Below are positions 33,883 through 46,330 of a stretch of 64,000 bases of DNA, in pieces. How positions within the stretch are numbered: the first letter of the stretch is position 1; each line of letters opens with the position of its first letter. The DNA comes from Mactromeris polynyma. Taxonomy: Eukaryota > Mollusca > Bivalvia > Venerida > Mactridae. Both the position numbers and the translations under genes were made by a program. Location: assembly GCA_032209605.1 (NCBI GenBank), contig JASFXZ010000012.1:2356001-2420000 (forward strand), given 5' to 3'. The notes under the pieces are model-generated. The model had not been told where the DNA came from and made no database searches. It was given only the letters and a program-made list of their open reading frames with translations.

Positions 33883-35346
33883 CACTGCAACTCCGTTATA
33901 CCGCGATCGGTGGGGTCCAAGGACTCGCGATCGCGTTATATCCGACCGCGGTATAGAGACAGAATACCAACTTACCCCACCCACTCAATATAGCGTTGTG
34001 CGTACTATGTTTTCGTATATTTCGTATTTGTTTTAATAAATAGGTAGAGGATAATATATAAAATGTATTTATGTGTCATTATTTGAAACTATTTCAAAAC
34101 AAAACTCATTAATTATTTAAAACAAAGCTAAAATATGATCATTTCTCTTTCGGAACCGCGATATTTTGGCGGTGTTTGTATTATTTGTTACCCGTGAAAA
34201 TTACCCCCCTGTGACACTCTCGCAAAGTACATGTGAACATTGCAGATTTAGAGTGAGAATTAATTCAATAATTATATCTAATTGTATTTTCGTACCTATC
34301 GATATTTATCCGTTATTCGCCAGAACAAAAGAATAATCCATCGCGTATAAATGTTAATTCGACCAACAATCACGCGTGAAAAATGCGATAGCCTACAGTT
34401 TTTGCACCACGCCTGGTCGTATCTATATTACATACGTCTAATAAAGCATTTCACGTCAATCAAAATGTGCATTTGACAAAATCAACACCCACGACGGTCG
34501 TCCTCTGAAACTAGAAGACGACGCGGCCCCTTTGAAGTCTGCGAGTAGAACATTTTCCACGTGCGTCGCATCAAACATTGGGCCGACTACTTGATCTAAC
34601 AAGTCAAGACGCGGCGCCTTTGTAGTCTGCGAGAACATTGTTTTTGACTAGCAGCACTTCAAACATTCGTGCCGATCGAGTTGTCCGCTTTTGCATTGAC
34701 TTAACTATTTTTTGTGACAGATCGAGAAATAGTCGACCGACAATCTAGTACGGTAGGTATGTGTGAACAACAAGTGCTGTACATATTAATCGTATTTAGC
34801 CATCAGGATACCATTTAGTTTATTGAGGATTAACACTGCTTTGTTACATGATTGACATCCCCTACTGTCATTCATTCAATTAAAAGAAATCTCGCCGGTT
34901 TGCGATCATCTAATTGGTCAAGGTAAGGAGAATAATTGAACGTGGGCGTGTTAGACTCAACATCAGCTACTCCCGTGACGTCATAGATTCAGCACAATCC
35001 AAGGTCAAATTACGTTGATGTTTATGAAATGTGTTAAACATTAGACGGTGACATTTGTGTAAATATTTATGGTTATCATAATTGGACATATATCTTTTAT
35101 GGTGCGTATATTCAGTTTAAGTAATCTTGTTGATTCGCGATCGCATAGTAAAATAAAAAATAAAACAGCATGTGATTTCGCGAAAGAGCAGACAGCAAAT
35201 CGCGAAAAAATACGATTTTGATCAATTTTTTCTTCCTTTTTTGACAAATATTAGGATTTTTCATGAAAATAATCGGGAGCCACGACGACATCGCGTTATA
35301 ATGGATATCGCGCTATATCCGACCGCGGTATATCGGAGTTGCAGTG
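33883..35346 (+). mobile_element. TA-flanked transposon P, copy B
   Basis: TA, CACTGCAACTCCGTTATACC ... ATATCGGAGTTGCAGTG, TA. Removing it restores the 72-bp array unit (GGAATATTTA, then TATACATCACACC). Subterminal GATCGCGTTATA and CCGCGGTATA motifs match copy A. It is inserted in the opposite orientation to copy A and is not interrupted. No transposase. Confidence 0.9.
34456..34638 (-). CDS. Small conserved frame inside transposon P copy B, unknown
   Basis: MFSQTTKAPRLDLLDQVVGP and FKGAASSSSFRGR match the frame at 4460-4636 in copy A. It stays open over the shared part in both copies. No domain recognised; low confidence that it is a gene. Confidence 0.2.
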   Translation of the reverse strand: MFSQTTKAPRLDLLDQVVGPMFDATHVENVLLADFKGAASSSSFRGRPSWVLILSNAHFD

Positions 35347-36922
35347 TATATACATCACACCTTACAGTAAAATATGAAAGCATTTAACACATTTTATTTA
35401 TTTGGGAATATTTATATAAACATCACACCTTACAGTAAAATATGTAAGCATTTAACACATTTTGTTTATTTGATATGGAATATTTATATATACATCACAC
35501 CTTACAGTAAAATATGAAAGCATTTAACACATTTTGTTTATTTGATATGGAATATTTATATATACATCACACCTTACAGTCAAATATGTAAGGATTTAAC
35601 ACATTTTGTTTATTTGATATGGAATATTTATATATACATCACACCTTACAGTCTTATATGTAAGGATTTAACACAGTTTAATTATTTGATTTGGAATATT
35701 TATATATACATCACACCTTACAGTCAAATATGTAAGGATTTAACACATTTTGTTTATTTGACATGGAATATTTATATATATATCACATATAACAGTCAAA
35801 TATGTAAGGATTTAACACAGTTTGTTTATTTAACATGGAATATTTATATATATATCACATCTTACAGTCAAATATGTAAGGATTTAACACAGTTTGTTTA
35901 TTTAACATGGAATATTTATATATATATCACATCTTACAGTCAAATATGTAAGGATTTAACACAGTTTGTTTATTTGATATGGAATATTTATATATATATA
36001 TCACATCTTACAGTCAAATATGTAAGGATTTAACACAGTTTGTTTATTTGATATGGAATATTTATATATATATCACATCTTACAGTCAAATATGTAAGGA
36101 TTTAACACGGTTTGTTTATTTAACATGGAATATTTATATATATATCACATCTTACAGTCAAATATGTAAGGATTTAACACAGTTTGTTTATTTGATATGG
36201 AATATTTATATATATATATCACATCTTACAGTCAAATATGTAAGGATTTAACACAGTTTGTTTATTTGATATGGAATATTTATATATATATCACATCTTA
36301 CAGTCAAATATGTAAGGATTTAACACGGTTTGTTTATTTGACATGGAATATTTATATATATATCACATATTACAGTCAAATATGTAAGGATTTAACACAG
36401 TTTGTTTATTTGATATGGAATATTTATATATACATCACATCTTACAGTCAAATATGTAAGGATTTAACACGGTTTGTTTATTTGATATGGAATATTTATA
36501 TATACATCACACCTTACAGTCAAATATGTAAGGATTTAACACAGTTTGTTTATTTGATATGGAATATTTATATATATACATCACATCTTACAGTCAAATA
36601 TGTAAGGATTTAACACAGTTTGTTTATTTGATATGGAATATTTATATATATATCACATCTTACAGTCAAATATGTAAGGATTTAACACGGTTTGTTTATT
36701 TGATATGGAATATTTATATATATCACATCTTACAGTCAAATATGTAAGGATTTAACACAGTTTGTTTATTTGATATGGTATATTTATATATATATCACAT
36801 CTTACAGTCAAATATGTAAGGATTTAACACAGTTTGTTTATTTGATATGGTATATTTATATATACATCACACCTTACAGTCAAATATGTAAGGATTTAAC
36901 ACAGTTTGTTTATTTGACATGG

Positions 36923-39304
36923 TATACCGTACTTTTGAAAATTGGTGAAATGAACGGATGTTCGGCGACTTCTTCGCCCACTTCGCCTAATAGCTTGTTC
37001 CCTGTTCATACTTTCTAATTTATCTATTGGTTTTAATAAATCAATATCAAATAATTTGGAAGATGTCCTCATAATTGTTAGGTCACACAATATATTTTCT
37101 TAAAAGCATCATGTCATTTACTTTAATGTATTTACTAACAAAAACTATTACAAAGCATAAACATAAAAACCAACATGACAAAGACTAAAAACTTTAATAG
37201 GACAAGCACATCGGTATCTTGAGCATTTGCCAAGTCCTGATGACTCCAAAAGATAATGATGTTTTACTGTATTTGGTAAGGAATGACATGCTTGTCAATG
37301 AAAATAATTGTTATTTCACTGAAGTTGACACAATTTACAATAATAATAATAATTATCTCCCTCCAAACTTTCTTCGAAGAACCTTTGCTGTAATATTTTG
37401 GTGTAATTACACCAATGCCTTTCTCTGTTACAATAAATTAGAACGCCCTCTCTGATTTGTCAAAATCCCTTCTTTCATTTGAATGTCTAAAATTGGTTAC
37501 ATTCGATTAAGAAACATGTCAATACAAAAATGAAAGGTCTTTTTGTAACATAAAATGCAATTTAGGCTGGTTTGAATCTACCATCTGAGAAGAGAGAAAC
37601 ATGAGTATTGCTGGAAGCCATGGATGCTTCCTGAATGCCCATTGTTCATGAAAAGGCAGCAATTGTAATACACATACGTTGGAAGAAGGAAAAATATGTT
37701 CAAAGGGAGATAATTCAGTAAATATTGAAGGTAGGATTACGTTTTTGTGCCTTGCACATTCTCTTATTGCCAGCTATCTATGTCATATTTATCTTCAATC
37801 CCTACAGTTTTTTCCAAGATATGATACAGACAAGCAATAATAAAGGAACATAACAAAGGGCCATTATTCTGCCAAATGACGATCGAATTACAAAAGCCCA
37901 GCAATATGCTCAAGGCACTTCATAACAGTAGTTCTGCAAAACTCTTCTGCAGTTTCTGTGATTTAATATCTTTTATCTTTGTGAGATATATATCCTAAGG
38001 TTGGTCATGTCACACAGTAAGGAATGTGAAATTAACTCCGTACCTCATAAATAGCCAGTCAGCATTTTGATTGAAATTTAATCTTTCACCTATATATATA
38101 GTTCTTATTTGACAGTGAAGCATGATGGAAATTATAAGATAACATAGGATGCCAATTGGTAATAACACCCATGTATGATAATTCACCAGTGAAATATAAA
38201 CTCATGTGCATGACGTCACAACAAAACAAGTGTCATGTAGATAAGCTAAAATTATGCTGACATTGTTAAATATTTATTTTGTACTATTAAAGTATGACAT
38301 TCTATTTCATTGAAATTGTTGTCTTGTTAATCTGACTATGATCTGTGATATAAGCATTTGAAATCATACCTTGTGACTCAAAAAGAAAATTGTCGAAACT
38401 TATTTTTGTTGGGTCATTATATTTTTACCAAAGACTGAATTCATACTTTGCTTGCACAAAGGAGGTCAAGGTAATGTTTTAATGAAAAAGCAAACATTTA
38501 TGTCATAGATAGTGTCTAACATTCGCTGTCATTTTTTTTTATTTCATTAAACTAGTCATCTCGGTTACAGTGGTTTTAGGAGAAAAATTACCACTCATGT
38601 GGGATCCCCTATTTAGAAAGTGACTATAGATCAGTTATGATGCAATCATGCTTTAGAACATTTCTTTACCTGGGACTGTTTTTGCATTTTTTTGAATATC
38701 TTTAAACATTAACCACTAGCATGTTAAAAGATGCATAATTACATATTGGGTAAGTTAAAAATATGCTCCCTGTGGTGAAAATCTATTTTTTGAACATTAA
38801 ACACCATATGCATCAAAATGCTTCTGACAGGCTGTCAAGTGAACTCCTTTCAAAAAGTAGGAATAAAATTTACCAAAAAGTAGGAGAAAAGTAGGAAAAA
38901 TAAGGAATTTGTACTACAAAAGTAGGTGTTTTTACCCATCTTTTTTGCATAACTCACAGACATAAATTGCTAACTAGAAAACATCTTAACGAGACTACAG
39001 AGACAGGTCTTTTGACTCTTATACATCTTTCACCTTGGCATGATCATTAAGTAAGAAGTCACAGACCCACAGTCTGCACAGTCTCATCAAGATGATTCCA
39101 GTCTTTTATGCACTCCCTGTTGAAAAGATACTACAAATATACTACCATTTTCTAACTATTAATATAAGGTCACTGTGAAGTTCACAATTTGAACCCAAAA
39201 AGTAGGAAATTTCAGGAATTTTGGACCAAAAAGTAGGAAGAAATAAAAAAATAAGGAAAAAGTAGGAAAAATAAGGACCGCTTGACAGCAATGCATCTAT
39301 GGAA
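36923..39304. other. AT-rich, no gene recognised
   Basis: Near 38850-39290 the words AAAAAGTAGGA and AAATAAGGA recur (38868, 38889, 39200, 39230, 39262), an irregular low-complexity pattern, and CTGTCAAG...CTTGACAG brackets it (38829 and 39278). No splice-bounded coding segment seen. Confidence 0.4.
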
Positions 39305-42066
39305 CAAGAAATGGGCAATGCCCACAAACCAGGTTTTAAACCTAATTATTTGTAACCAAGGCTCTATTTGTATAATGAATACATGATGATCATCAATGCT
39401 GCAAAGGTGCCAGAGGTGATACATGCATACAAACACTCCCACTTAGATATATTATATATATATGGAACAACTATACAACAAGTTTGATGTCAATACACCC
39501 ACGAATAGCGAAGATATTAAGTGGAAACTGATTTTTAAATTTTAAGTGACCTTGGACGGAACAAACCAAAAAGCAATCCCAAGTGAGATCTTCACATGTT
39601 CTTACTATACACCAAGTTTGATGTCAATATGACCAACAAATCTAAAGTTATTAGCCGGAGAGCAAATTGCAATTTTTAGTAAAGGTGACCTTGACCTTTG
39701 ACAAAACGATTCCAAAAGCGATCCTAAGCGAGCTCTCCACATGTTCTTACTATACACCAAGTTTGATGTCAATATGACCAACAAATCTAAAGTTATTCGC
39801 CGGAAACCAAATTGCTACTTTAAGTAATGGTGACCTTGACCTTTGGCGGAACGAGTCCAAAAGCAACCCCAAGCAAGCTCTCCACATTTTCTTACTATAC
39901 ACCAAGTTTGATGTCAATATGATCAATGTAACTCAAGTTATTTGCCGGAAACCAAATTTCTATTTTTAGTAACAGTGACCTTGACCTTTGTCAGGCCGAA
40001 CCCAAAAGTAATCCCAAGCGAGCTCTCCACATGTTCTTACTGTACACCAAGTTTGATGTCAATATGTTCAAAGAAACTCAAGTAATTCGCCGGAAACCAA
40101 ACTGCTATTTTTAGTAATGGTGACCTTGACCTTCGTCAGAACAGGTCCAAAAGCAATCCCAAGCAAGCTCTCCACATGTTCTTTCTGTACACCAAGTTTG
40201 ATGTCAATATGATCAACGAAACTCAAGTTATTCGCCGGAAACCAAATTGCTAGTTTTAGTAACAGTGACCTTGACCTTTGTTGGACCGAACCCAAAAGCA
40301 ATCCCAAGCGAGCTCTCTACATGTTCTTACTGTACACCAAGTTTGATGTCAATATGATCAATGTAACTCAAGTTATTCGCCGGAAACCAAATTGCTATTT
40401 TTAGTAACGGTGACCTTGACCTTTGTCGGACCGCACCCAAAAGCAATCCCAAGCCAGCTCTCCACATGTTCTTACTGTACACCAAGTTTGATGTCAATAT
40501 GATCAATACAACTCAAGTTATTTGCCGGAAACCAAATTTCTATTTTAAGTAATGGTGACCTTGACCTTTGTCGGACTGAACCCAAAAGCAATCCCAAGCG
40601 AGCTCTCCACATGTTCTTACTGTACACCAAGTTTGATGTCAATATGATCAATATAACTCAAGTTATTCGCCGGAAACCAAATTGCTATTTTTAGTAACAG
40701 TGACCTTGACCTTTGTCGGACCGAACCCAAAAGCAATCCCAAGCGAGCTCTCCACATGTTCTTACTATACACCAAGTTTGATGTCAATATGATCAATACA
40801 ACTCAAGTTATTCGCCGGAAACCAAATTTCTATTTTAAGTAATGGTGACCTTGACCTTTGTCGGACTGAACCCAAAAGCAATCCCAAGCGAGCTCTCCAC
40901 ATGTTCTTACTGTACACCAAGTTTGATGTCAATATGATCAATATAACTCAAGTTATTCGCCGGAAACCAAATTGCTATTTTTAGTAACAGTGACCTTGAC
41001 CTTTGTCGGACCGAACCCAAAAGCAATCCCAAGCGAGCTCTCCACATGTTCTTACTATACACCAAGTTTGATGTCAATATGATCAATGTAACTAAAGTTA
41101 TTCGCCGGAAACCAAATTTCTATTTTTAGTAATGGTGACCTTGACCTTTGTCGGACCGAACCCAAAAGCAATCCCAAGCAAGCTCTCCACATGTTCTTAC
41201 TGTACACCAAGTTTGATGTCAATATGATCAATATAACTCAAGTTATTCGCCGGAAACCAAATTGCTATTTTTAGTAACAGTGACCTTGACCTTTGTCGGA
41301 CCGAACCCAAAAGCAATCCCAAGCGAGCTCTCCACATGTTCTTACTATACACCAAGTTTGATGTCAATATGATCAATACAACTCAAGTTATTCGCCGGAA
41401 ACCAAATTTCTATTTTAAGTAATGGTGACCTTGACCTTTGTCGGACTGAACCCAAAAGCAATCCCAAGCGAGCTCTCCACATGTTCTTACTGTACACCAA
41501 GTTTGATGTCAATATGATCAATATAACTCAAGTTATTCGCCGGAAACCAAATTGCTATTTTTAGTAACAGTGACCTTGACCTTTGTCGGACCGAACCCAA
41601 AAGCAATCCCAAGCGAGCTCTCCACATGTTCTTACTATACACCAAGTTTGATGTCAATATGATCAATGTAACTAAAGTTATTCGCCGGAAACCAAATTTC
41701 TATTTTTAGTAATGGTGACCTTGACCTTTGTCGGACCGAACCCAAAAGCAATCCCAAGCAAGCTCTCCACATGTTCTTACTGTACACCACGTTTGATGTC
41801 AATATGATCAATGTAACTCAAGTTATTCGCCGGAAACCAAATTTCTATTTTTAGTAACGGTGACCTTGACCTTTGTCGGATCGAACCCAAAAGCAATCCC
41901 AAGCGAGCTCTCCATATGTTCTTACTGTACACCAAGTTTGGTTACAATATGATCAACAGAACTCAAGTTATTCGCCGGAAACCACCCAGTTTGACGACCG
42001 CCCGCCCACCCGCCCGCCCAACGACATCACCATTCTAATAACCTAGTTTTTTTCAAAAACCTGGTT
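39305..42066 (+). mobile_element. Family A repeat, copy A3, with 145-bp core array
   Basis: It starts CAAGAAATGGGCAATGCCC after GGAA and ends with the AACCTAGTTTTT / AAAAACCTGGTT hairpin before AA. Between these ends lie 17 core units, against none in A1 and about three in A2 and A4. It ends 31 bp from the donor side of the FANCI exon at 42098. The plan of fixed ends with a variable central array is that of pearl/HINE elements. Confidence 0.85.
39546..41990. repeat. 145-bp core tandem array with 580-bp higher-order unit
   Basis: GTGACCTTGACCTTTG recurs exactly every 145 bp at 39685, 39830, 39975 and so on to 41860, with a slightly shorter first unit. Diagnostic variants (AATGG/AACAG before the motif, TCGGACTGAA/TCGGACCGAA, ATGTAACTAAAG) repeat every four units: the text around 40845-41135 recurs at 41425-41715, 580 bp later. 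Confidence 0.95.
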
Positions 42067-42097
42067 AATAAAGGACTAATCAAGGAATAAAGCTTAC

Positions 42098-42234
42098 CTA
42101 TTTTGAATAGCTTGTAGAACAAAACCTTCTACTGAAGTAAGATCAGCAACAACATCTTGAATCCAACATGAACAACTCTGTTTCTCCGAGTCTTTGAAAC
42201 TTTTCAACAAAGTAGTCTTCAAAAAGTCAAATAT
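42098..42234 (-). CDS. FANCI: FANCI exon (third of the four seen)
   Basis: Minus strand, 137 bp, preceded by GCTTACAG and followed by GTAAGC. It reads IFDFLKTTLLKSFKDSEKQ, WIQDVVADLTSVEGF and VLQAIQN, and ends two bases into a codon completed by the next exon (17837-18011). FDFLKT-KSFKD and the following helix fit the N-terminal solenoid of FANCI, directly before WDHV-QGL. Phase 0 at its start fits the preceding exon. The intron that follows is about 24 kb and contains DIRS, P and array sequences. Confidence 0.85.
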
Positions 42235-42239
42235 CTGTA

Positions 42240-43104
42240 AGCATAAACAAAATATTTTAAGTAATTTGAAATTCCCCCAATAAATGACAAATCATGGTAT
42301 GGACAAACTAAATCTGGACATACGTACATAGGTGGGCACATTGTATCAACTATGGCAAATTCACTGCAAGCGGGTTGGTTCAACAATAAAATGACACCCT
42401 TTAGCAATAAAACAAGCCCCATAAACTAGACAAAAAATATCTCGAAGTATGGTAAAATCTCAATTATACAACCCCCATTGGTTCAAAAGAAAGTCAGTTG
42501 TAGTCGTGAGGTGGTCTGATTAGTGAGTTAAAATGTTAAAATAATGAGGTGGTCTTAATTTCGAGATGCTCATAAGGTAGGGGTTTACTTTATTACTAAA
42601 TATTTACATTCCTGTTACATTTCACTCCAACAAACATGTGATCTGCCAATGTAATTTAGTATATCTGATCTAAAGCTTGCAAGAAATAGATAGACAAAAT
42701 TTACAATGTCAAAAACATTATCGGTCTGAACTAAGATAGTCTATACAATCACTATTTCACAAAAACGCCACAAATAAAAAGATCTAAGAACACAAATACA
42801 AAGACCTAAGAACACAAATACTAAGATCTAAGAACGCTTAAAACAAAAACTAGTAACAAAACACCTAACAAATGTGACAATGATTATTGTAACTGCTAAA
42901 TAAACTGTTTCATAAAAGATGATCACTATTTGACTACTATTGACTGGATGTTGGTATTGACTAGACTGTTCTTCACGCCCTCCAAACAGGCACTTATATT
43001 GGAGGATAAATATTTGTATGATAAAGGAGTTATGTAAAATCCCATTTATGTAGAGCTAAAGTTGTATAAATGAACTTAACTGTCAGCATTATACTTACAC
43101 TAAA
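42240..43104. other. Intronic sequence, no feature beyond a small tandem
   Basis: At 42780-42840 AGATCTAAGAACACAAATAC and close variants occur three times. The rest is AT-rich intron between FANCI exons. Confidence 0.4.
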
Positions 43105-43680
43105 CAACATGGCCATGTTGGCCCTATTTCACTCACCTGAGAGCATTGCCATGTTGGCCTCAAGGGAGTCTAAGAGGATTTTCAATGATTTGACCTTGTG
43201 ACCTACTTTTTGACCCAACATGACCCAGTACCACACTGGACTTGCATATTATTAAGATAAACATTCTGATTAAGTTTTATGTAGTTACAGTAGAAAATGC
43301 AGCCTCCAGAGAATCCACAACGATTTTCCATCATTTGATCCTGTGACCTAGTTTTTTATGTAATGACCCAATTTCAATCTTGACCTAGATTTTATTAAAG
43401 CAAACATTTTGGCCATGTCTCATATAAATCAAGTAAAAAATGTGACATCTGGAGAGCTAACAAGGTAATACTATTATTGGACATAGTGACCTAGTTTTTG
43501 ACATCAGATGACCCCGTTTCAAACTTGGCATAGATTTCATTGAGACAAATATTCTGACCAAGTCTCATATAATCAAGTAAAAAATGTGACATCTGGAGTG
43601 CTAACAAGGTTTTATTATAATTTGACCAAGTGAACTAGTTTTTTACCCTAGATGAACCAGTTTCAAACTAGATTTAATTT
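43105..43680 (+). mobile_element. Family B repeat, copy B3
   Basis: It starts CAACATGGCCATGTTG, a perfect 16-bp palindrome, then CACTCACCTGAGAGC. The core has repeated TGACCTAGTTTTTGAC and AATCAAGTAAAAAATGTGAC segments about 150 bp apart (43430, 43573). The 3' hairpin is not recognisable, so the end is approximate. It lies in the FANCI intron. Confidence 0.65.
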
Positions 43681-44167
43681 CGGCACTGATAGGGGTCTTT
43701 ATGGTCGCCCAGACATTTCGGTAGATTTAAAGAATTTGCATAATGAAACTTTTTCTTAGTTCGGCATATACATGTATGTATATTTGGTTTCTGTTTCAAC
43801 ACCTCCCACAGAAACATTTAAAGAACTGTAGTCAACAGAAGTATATAGATATGTTCCAACACAAGGTGACAGCAGTCAAAAACAGCATTCAATGAACAAA
43901 GAAAGAGAAATTGAAGTTAAACCTTGAATGCTGAGAATCGTGACAATCATCCTGCATAGGGTCATATGACTTATAGTATCAATATTTGCACAACAGTCTT
44001 ATGTTCAGACCTAAAAGCTTGAAAATAATTCTACTTACAAGCAGATTTATAAAACAGTTAACCTTATAATGTTGTTATGATATCTCATTTAGATTAGTCA
44101 GTGTCTTTGCAATTTTGGGACAGCCCTTGTATGTGATTAGAAATATGTGACAATATGTAAATCTTAC

Positions 44168-44260
44168 CTGATCCTCAAAACGAAGAATTCTAGCAAGAGA
44201 CAGAGCCAAAGCCAGAGAAAAAGGCGACAAAGTTTTTGCAGCACTGCAGTTCTGATAGCC
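44168..44260 (-). CDS. FANCI: FANCI exon (second of the four seen)
   Basis: Minus strand, 93 bp, phase 0 at both ends, preceded by ATATTACAG and followed by GTAAGA. It reads GYQNCSAAKTLSPFSLALAL then SLARILRFEDQ. SPFS-AL-LS--RI-RF-DQ is the FANCI segment that precedes FDFLKT, found here in the next exon. Together the four exons give one continuous frame. Confidence 0.85.
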
Positions 44261-44789
44261 CTGTAATATGAAGAAATACAAAAGTTCAGCAGAAATTTCT
44301 GAAACAATAGACCTTTTCAATTAATCAATGCACAGCCCAGATAACACCCTTTTAATATTCCACCAGATTATATGCTAAGACAGCAAAAGGAGCTACAGTT
44401 TAACAGACACAGTTGAACTTTGGGCATAATTATAATATTTAGTTTCTCAGGCCATTTTTCAAAATCGAATAAGGGAGGGCAGTATTTTTTTCTTTGCGCC
44501 AGATTTTTTTATTTCCTTCTTCTCTGTAGATTGCGTAACCCAATATGCAGAGGTGACCTTTAGTATTTTATTATAAGAATATACAAGGGGTGTTCAAAGT
44601 GCAGTCATGTTTTTATTACTGGTTGAATTCTTATGAAACTATGCATAATGATGTATTAATATATCACACAAATGCAAATCATAACTAATTTACAAATCAC
44701 TTCAGACAAAATAAAAATATGAAGGTTTATTAAAGGGCCCACGGCCCAACGACATCGCAACATCGTGACGTCGTTACAAAAATCGGCAT

Positions 44790-46330
44790 GTTCAGTCCTC
44801 TTCAAAATACTCCCCACGGATCATAATACACTTTCTACACCTATCTACTGACGAAATATAACTGTTCTGGTAACATTCTGGTGAAATTGATGAAATTGCC
44901 AGCTGAACTACATGTGGCAACTCGCTGATATCATCAAAGTATTGTCCTCTCAGAAATATTTTCAGCATGGGAACCAAGAACAAAGGGCCATGATGGCCCT
45001 ACATCGCTCACCTGAGTACACTGCCATTCGTATTTAAGAAATAATAATTAATATTTACAATAAAATATGTTGTTTTTACAAAATAATAATTCGTTTTGAC
45101 AAAATTCGTTTTTATGAAATAATAATTCGTTTTGACAAAAGTCGTTTTTACGAAATAATAATTTGTTTACAATTTTTTTTTTTTACGAAATAATAATTTG
45201 TATTTACCAAAAAGTATTTTGTTTTAAAAAATAATGATTTGTATGATATCCTATCAAGTGGTTTAGGAGAAAATGTCATTAATAGTTTCCATAATAAGTT
45301 TCCTGGCGGCCATGTTTTTTAATGGAACTTAATAATTTATGCAATCTTGTAAGAGGACCACTAAACAATGCTACACACCAAATATCAAATACCTTATGGT
45401 TTTGGACGAGAAGAATTTCAAAGTTTACACTTTTATGCAATCTTGTAAGAGGACTACTAGACAATGCTACACACCAAATATCAAAGCTCTAGACCTTAGG
45501 ATTTTGGACAAGAAGAATTTCAAACTTAGCTCCTTAAACCTAATTGTGCTGCAGACCAGAACTATTTATGCAACTTTAAAAGAGGCCCACCCAAGGATCA
45601 TTCCTGTGAAATATGGACAAAATCCATTCAGTGGTATAGGAGGAGATGTTGTTTAAAGAAAAGAGGAGATGTTGTTTAAAGAAAATGTTGATGCTTGACG
45701 CAAGATTCACGACGGACATCCAATGATCCTAAAAGCTCACCAGGAGCACTTTGTGCTCAGGTGAGCTAAAAAGTTGCACGGGGCTAAATCTTGGCTATAC
45801 GGAGGATACTCGAGCACTTCAAATGACCGTTTGAGAATCACAGCCTGAGTTGCAGTTCTCTGATGAACAGGTGCGTTGACCTGATGTAGGATCATGGCTG
45901 TAAGCTCCCATAATCGCTCTGATATCGACCCATAAAATCGCTCACATCACATGATTCTCTGTTTTTTTGACAGTCTGTTAGCATCTTGGGGATCAATCTG
46001 TCACATAGCCTGCTCATATTTAGTTCGTTTTGAATTTCCCGAATTGTGACAAGGCGGTCCTTCAATCAGTAGATCTCTGACATGAGTGGCGTGATATGAC
46101 GTGATTGACTTGACTTAGGATGTCCACTCCGGGCTTCATCGCTTAAGCTTTCAAGTCCACCATGGAATCTAGAATAACACTTACAAATGACTGTTTTCTT
46201 CATCATCTGTTATCCATAATTATGCTTTCACTAACATGTGTATCGTTTCTAATTTCGATTTCCCATTCAAGACACACATTTGTTTGACATCATATTTTAA
46301 ATTCATGTCACAAACGTCACGGCAAGCTCT
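44790..46330 (-). pseudogene. Mariner transposase remnant
   Basis: Readable pieces in minus-strand order: VNAPVHQRTATQAVILKRSF, EVLEYPPYSQDLAPCNF (about 45900-45773), then across the family B insertion FLVPMLKIFLRGQYFDD and SSVDRCRKCIMIRGEYFE (44980-44795). Both visible catalytic positions are altered (DNAPVH to VNAPVH, LAPCDF to LAPCNF). The N-terminal part has stops. Confidence 0.8.
44981..45768 (+). mobile_element. Family B repeat, copy B4, inserted in dead mariner
   Basis: It starts CAAAGGGCCATGATGGCCCT, then CGCTCACCTGAG, and ends with a hairpin formed by AGCTCACC...GCAC and GTGC...GGTGAGCT, followed by AAAAA. The mariner reading frame (LAPCNF, FLVPM) closes across it if the element plus about two A are removed, so it entered an A-run with at most two bases duplicated. 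Inside, AAATAATAATTCGTTTTGAC-like words repeat at 45040-45230, and GCAATCTTGTAAGAGGAC occurs twice (45340, 45436). Confidence 0.85.

Larger units (their letters stand above)
33545..36922. repeat. 72-bp tandem array, about 26 copies, split by transposon P
   Basis: TATGTAAGGATTTAACACAG and TTTGTTTATTTGATATGG recur about every 72 bp (for example GTAAGG at 35660, 35732, 35804, 35876). About 4-5 units lie left of the P insertion (33883-35346) and about 22 right of it. The left and earliest right units use CACCTTACAG, later ones CATCTTACAG, so variants are spatially ordered. Because 72 is a multiple of three, long frames (IWNIYIYIT...) run through it; they are artefacts. Confidence 0.95.

Noticed and set aside
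35542..37018. Long reading frames of repeated IWNIYIYIT-type text
   Set aside because: They follow the 72-bp tandem array, whose period is a multiple of three; the frame is open only because the unit lacks a stop.
45339..45656. 105-residue frame with repeated SCKRTT text
   Set aside because: It lies inside a family B repeat and reflects a local duplication of about 96 bp.
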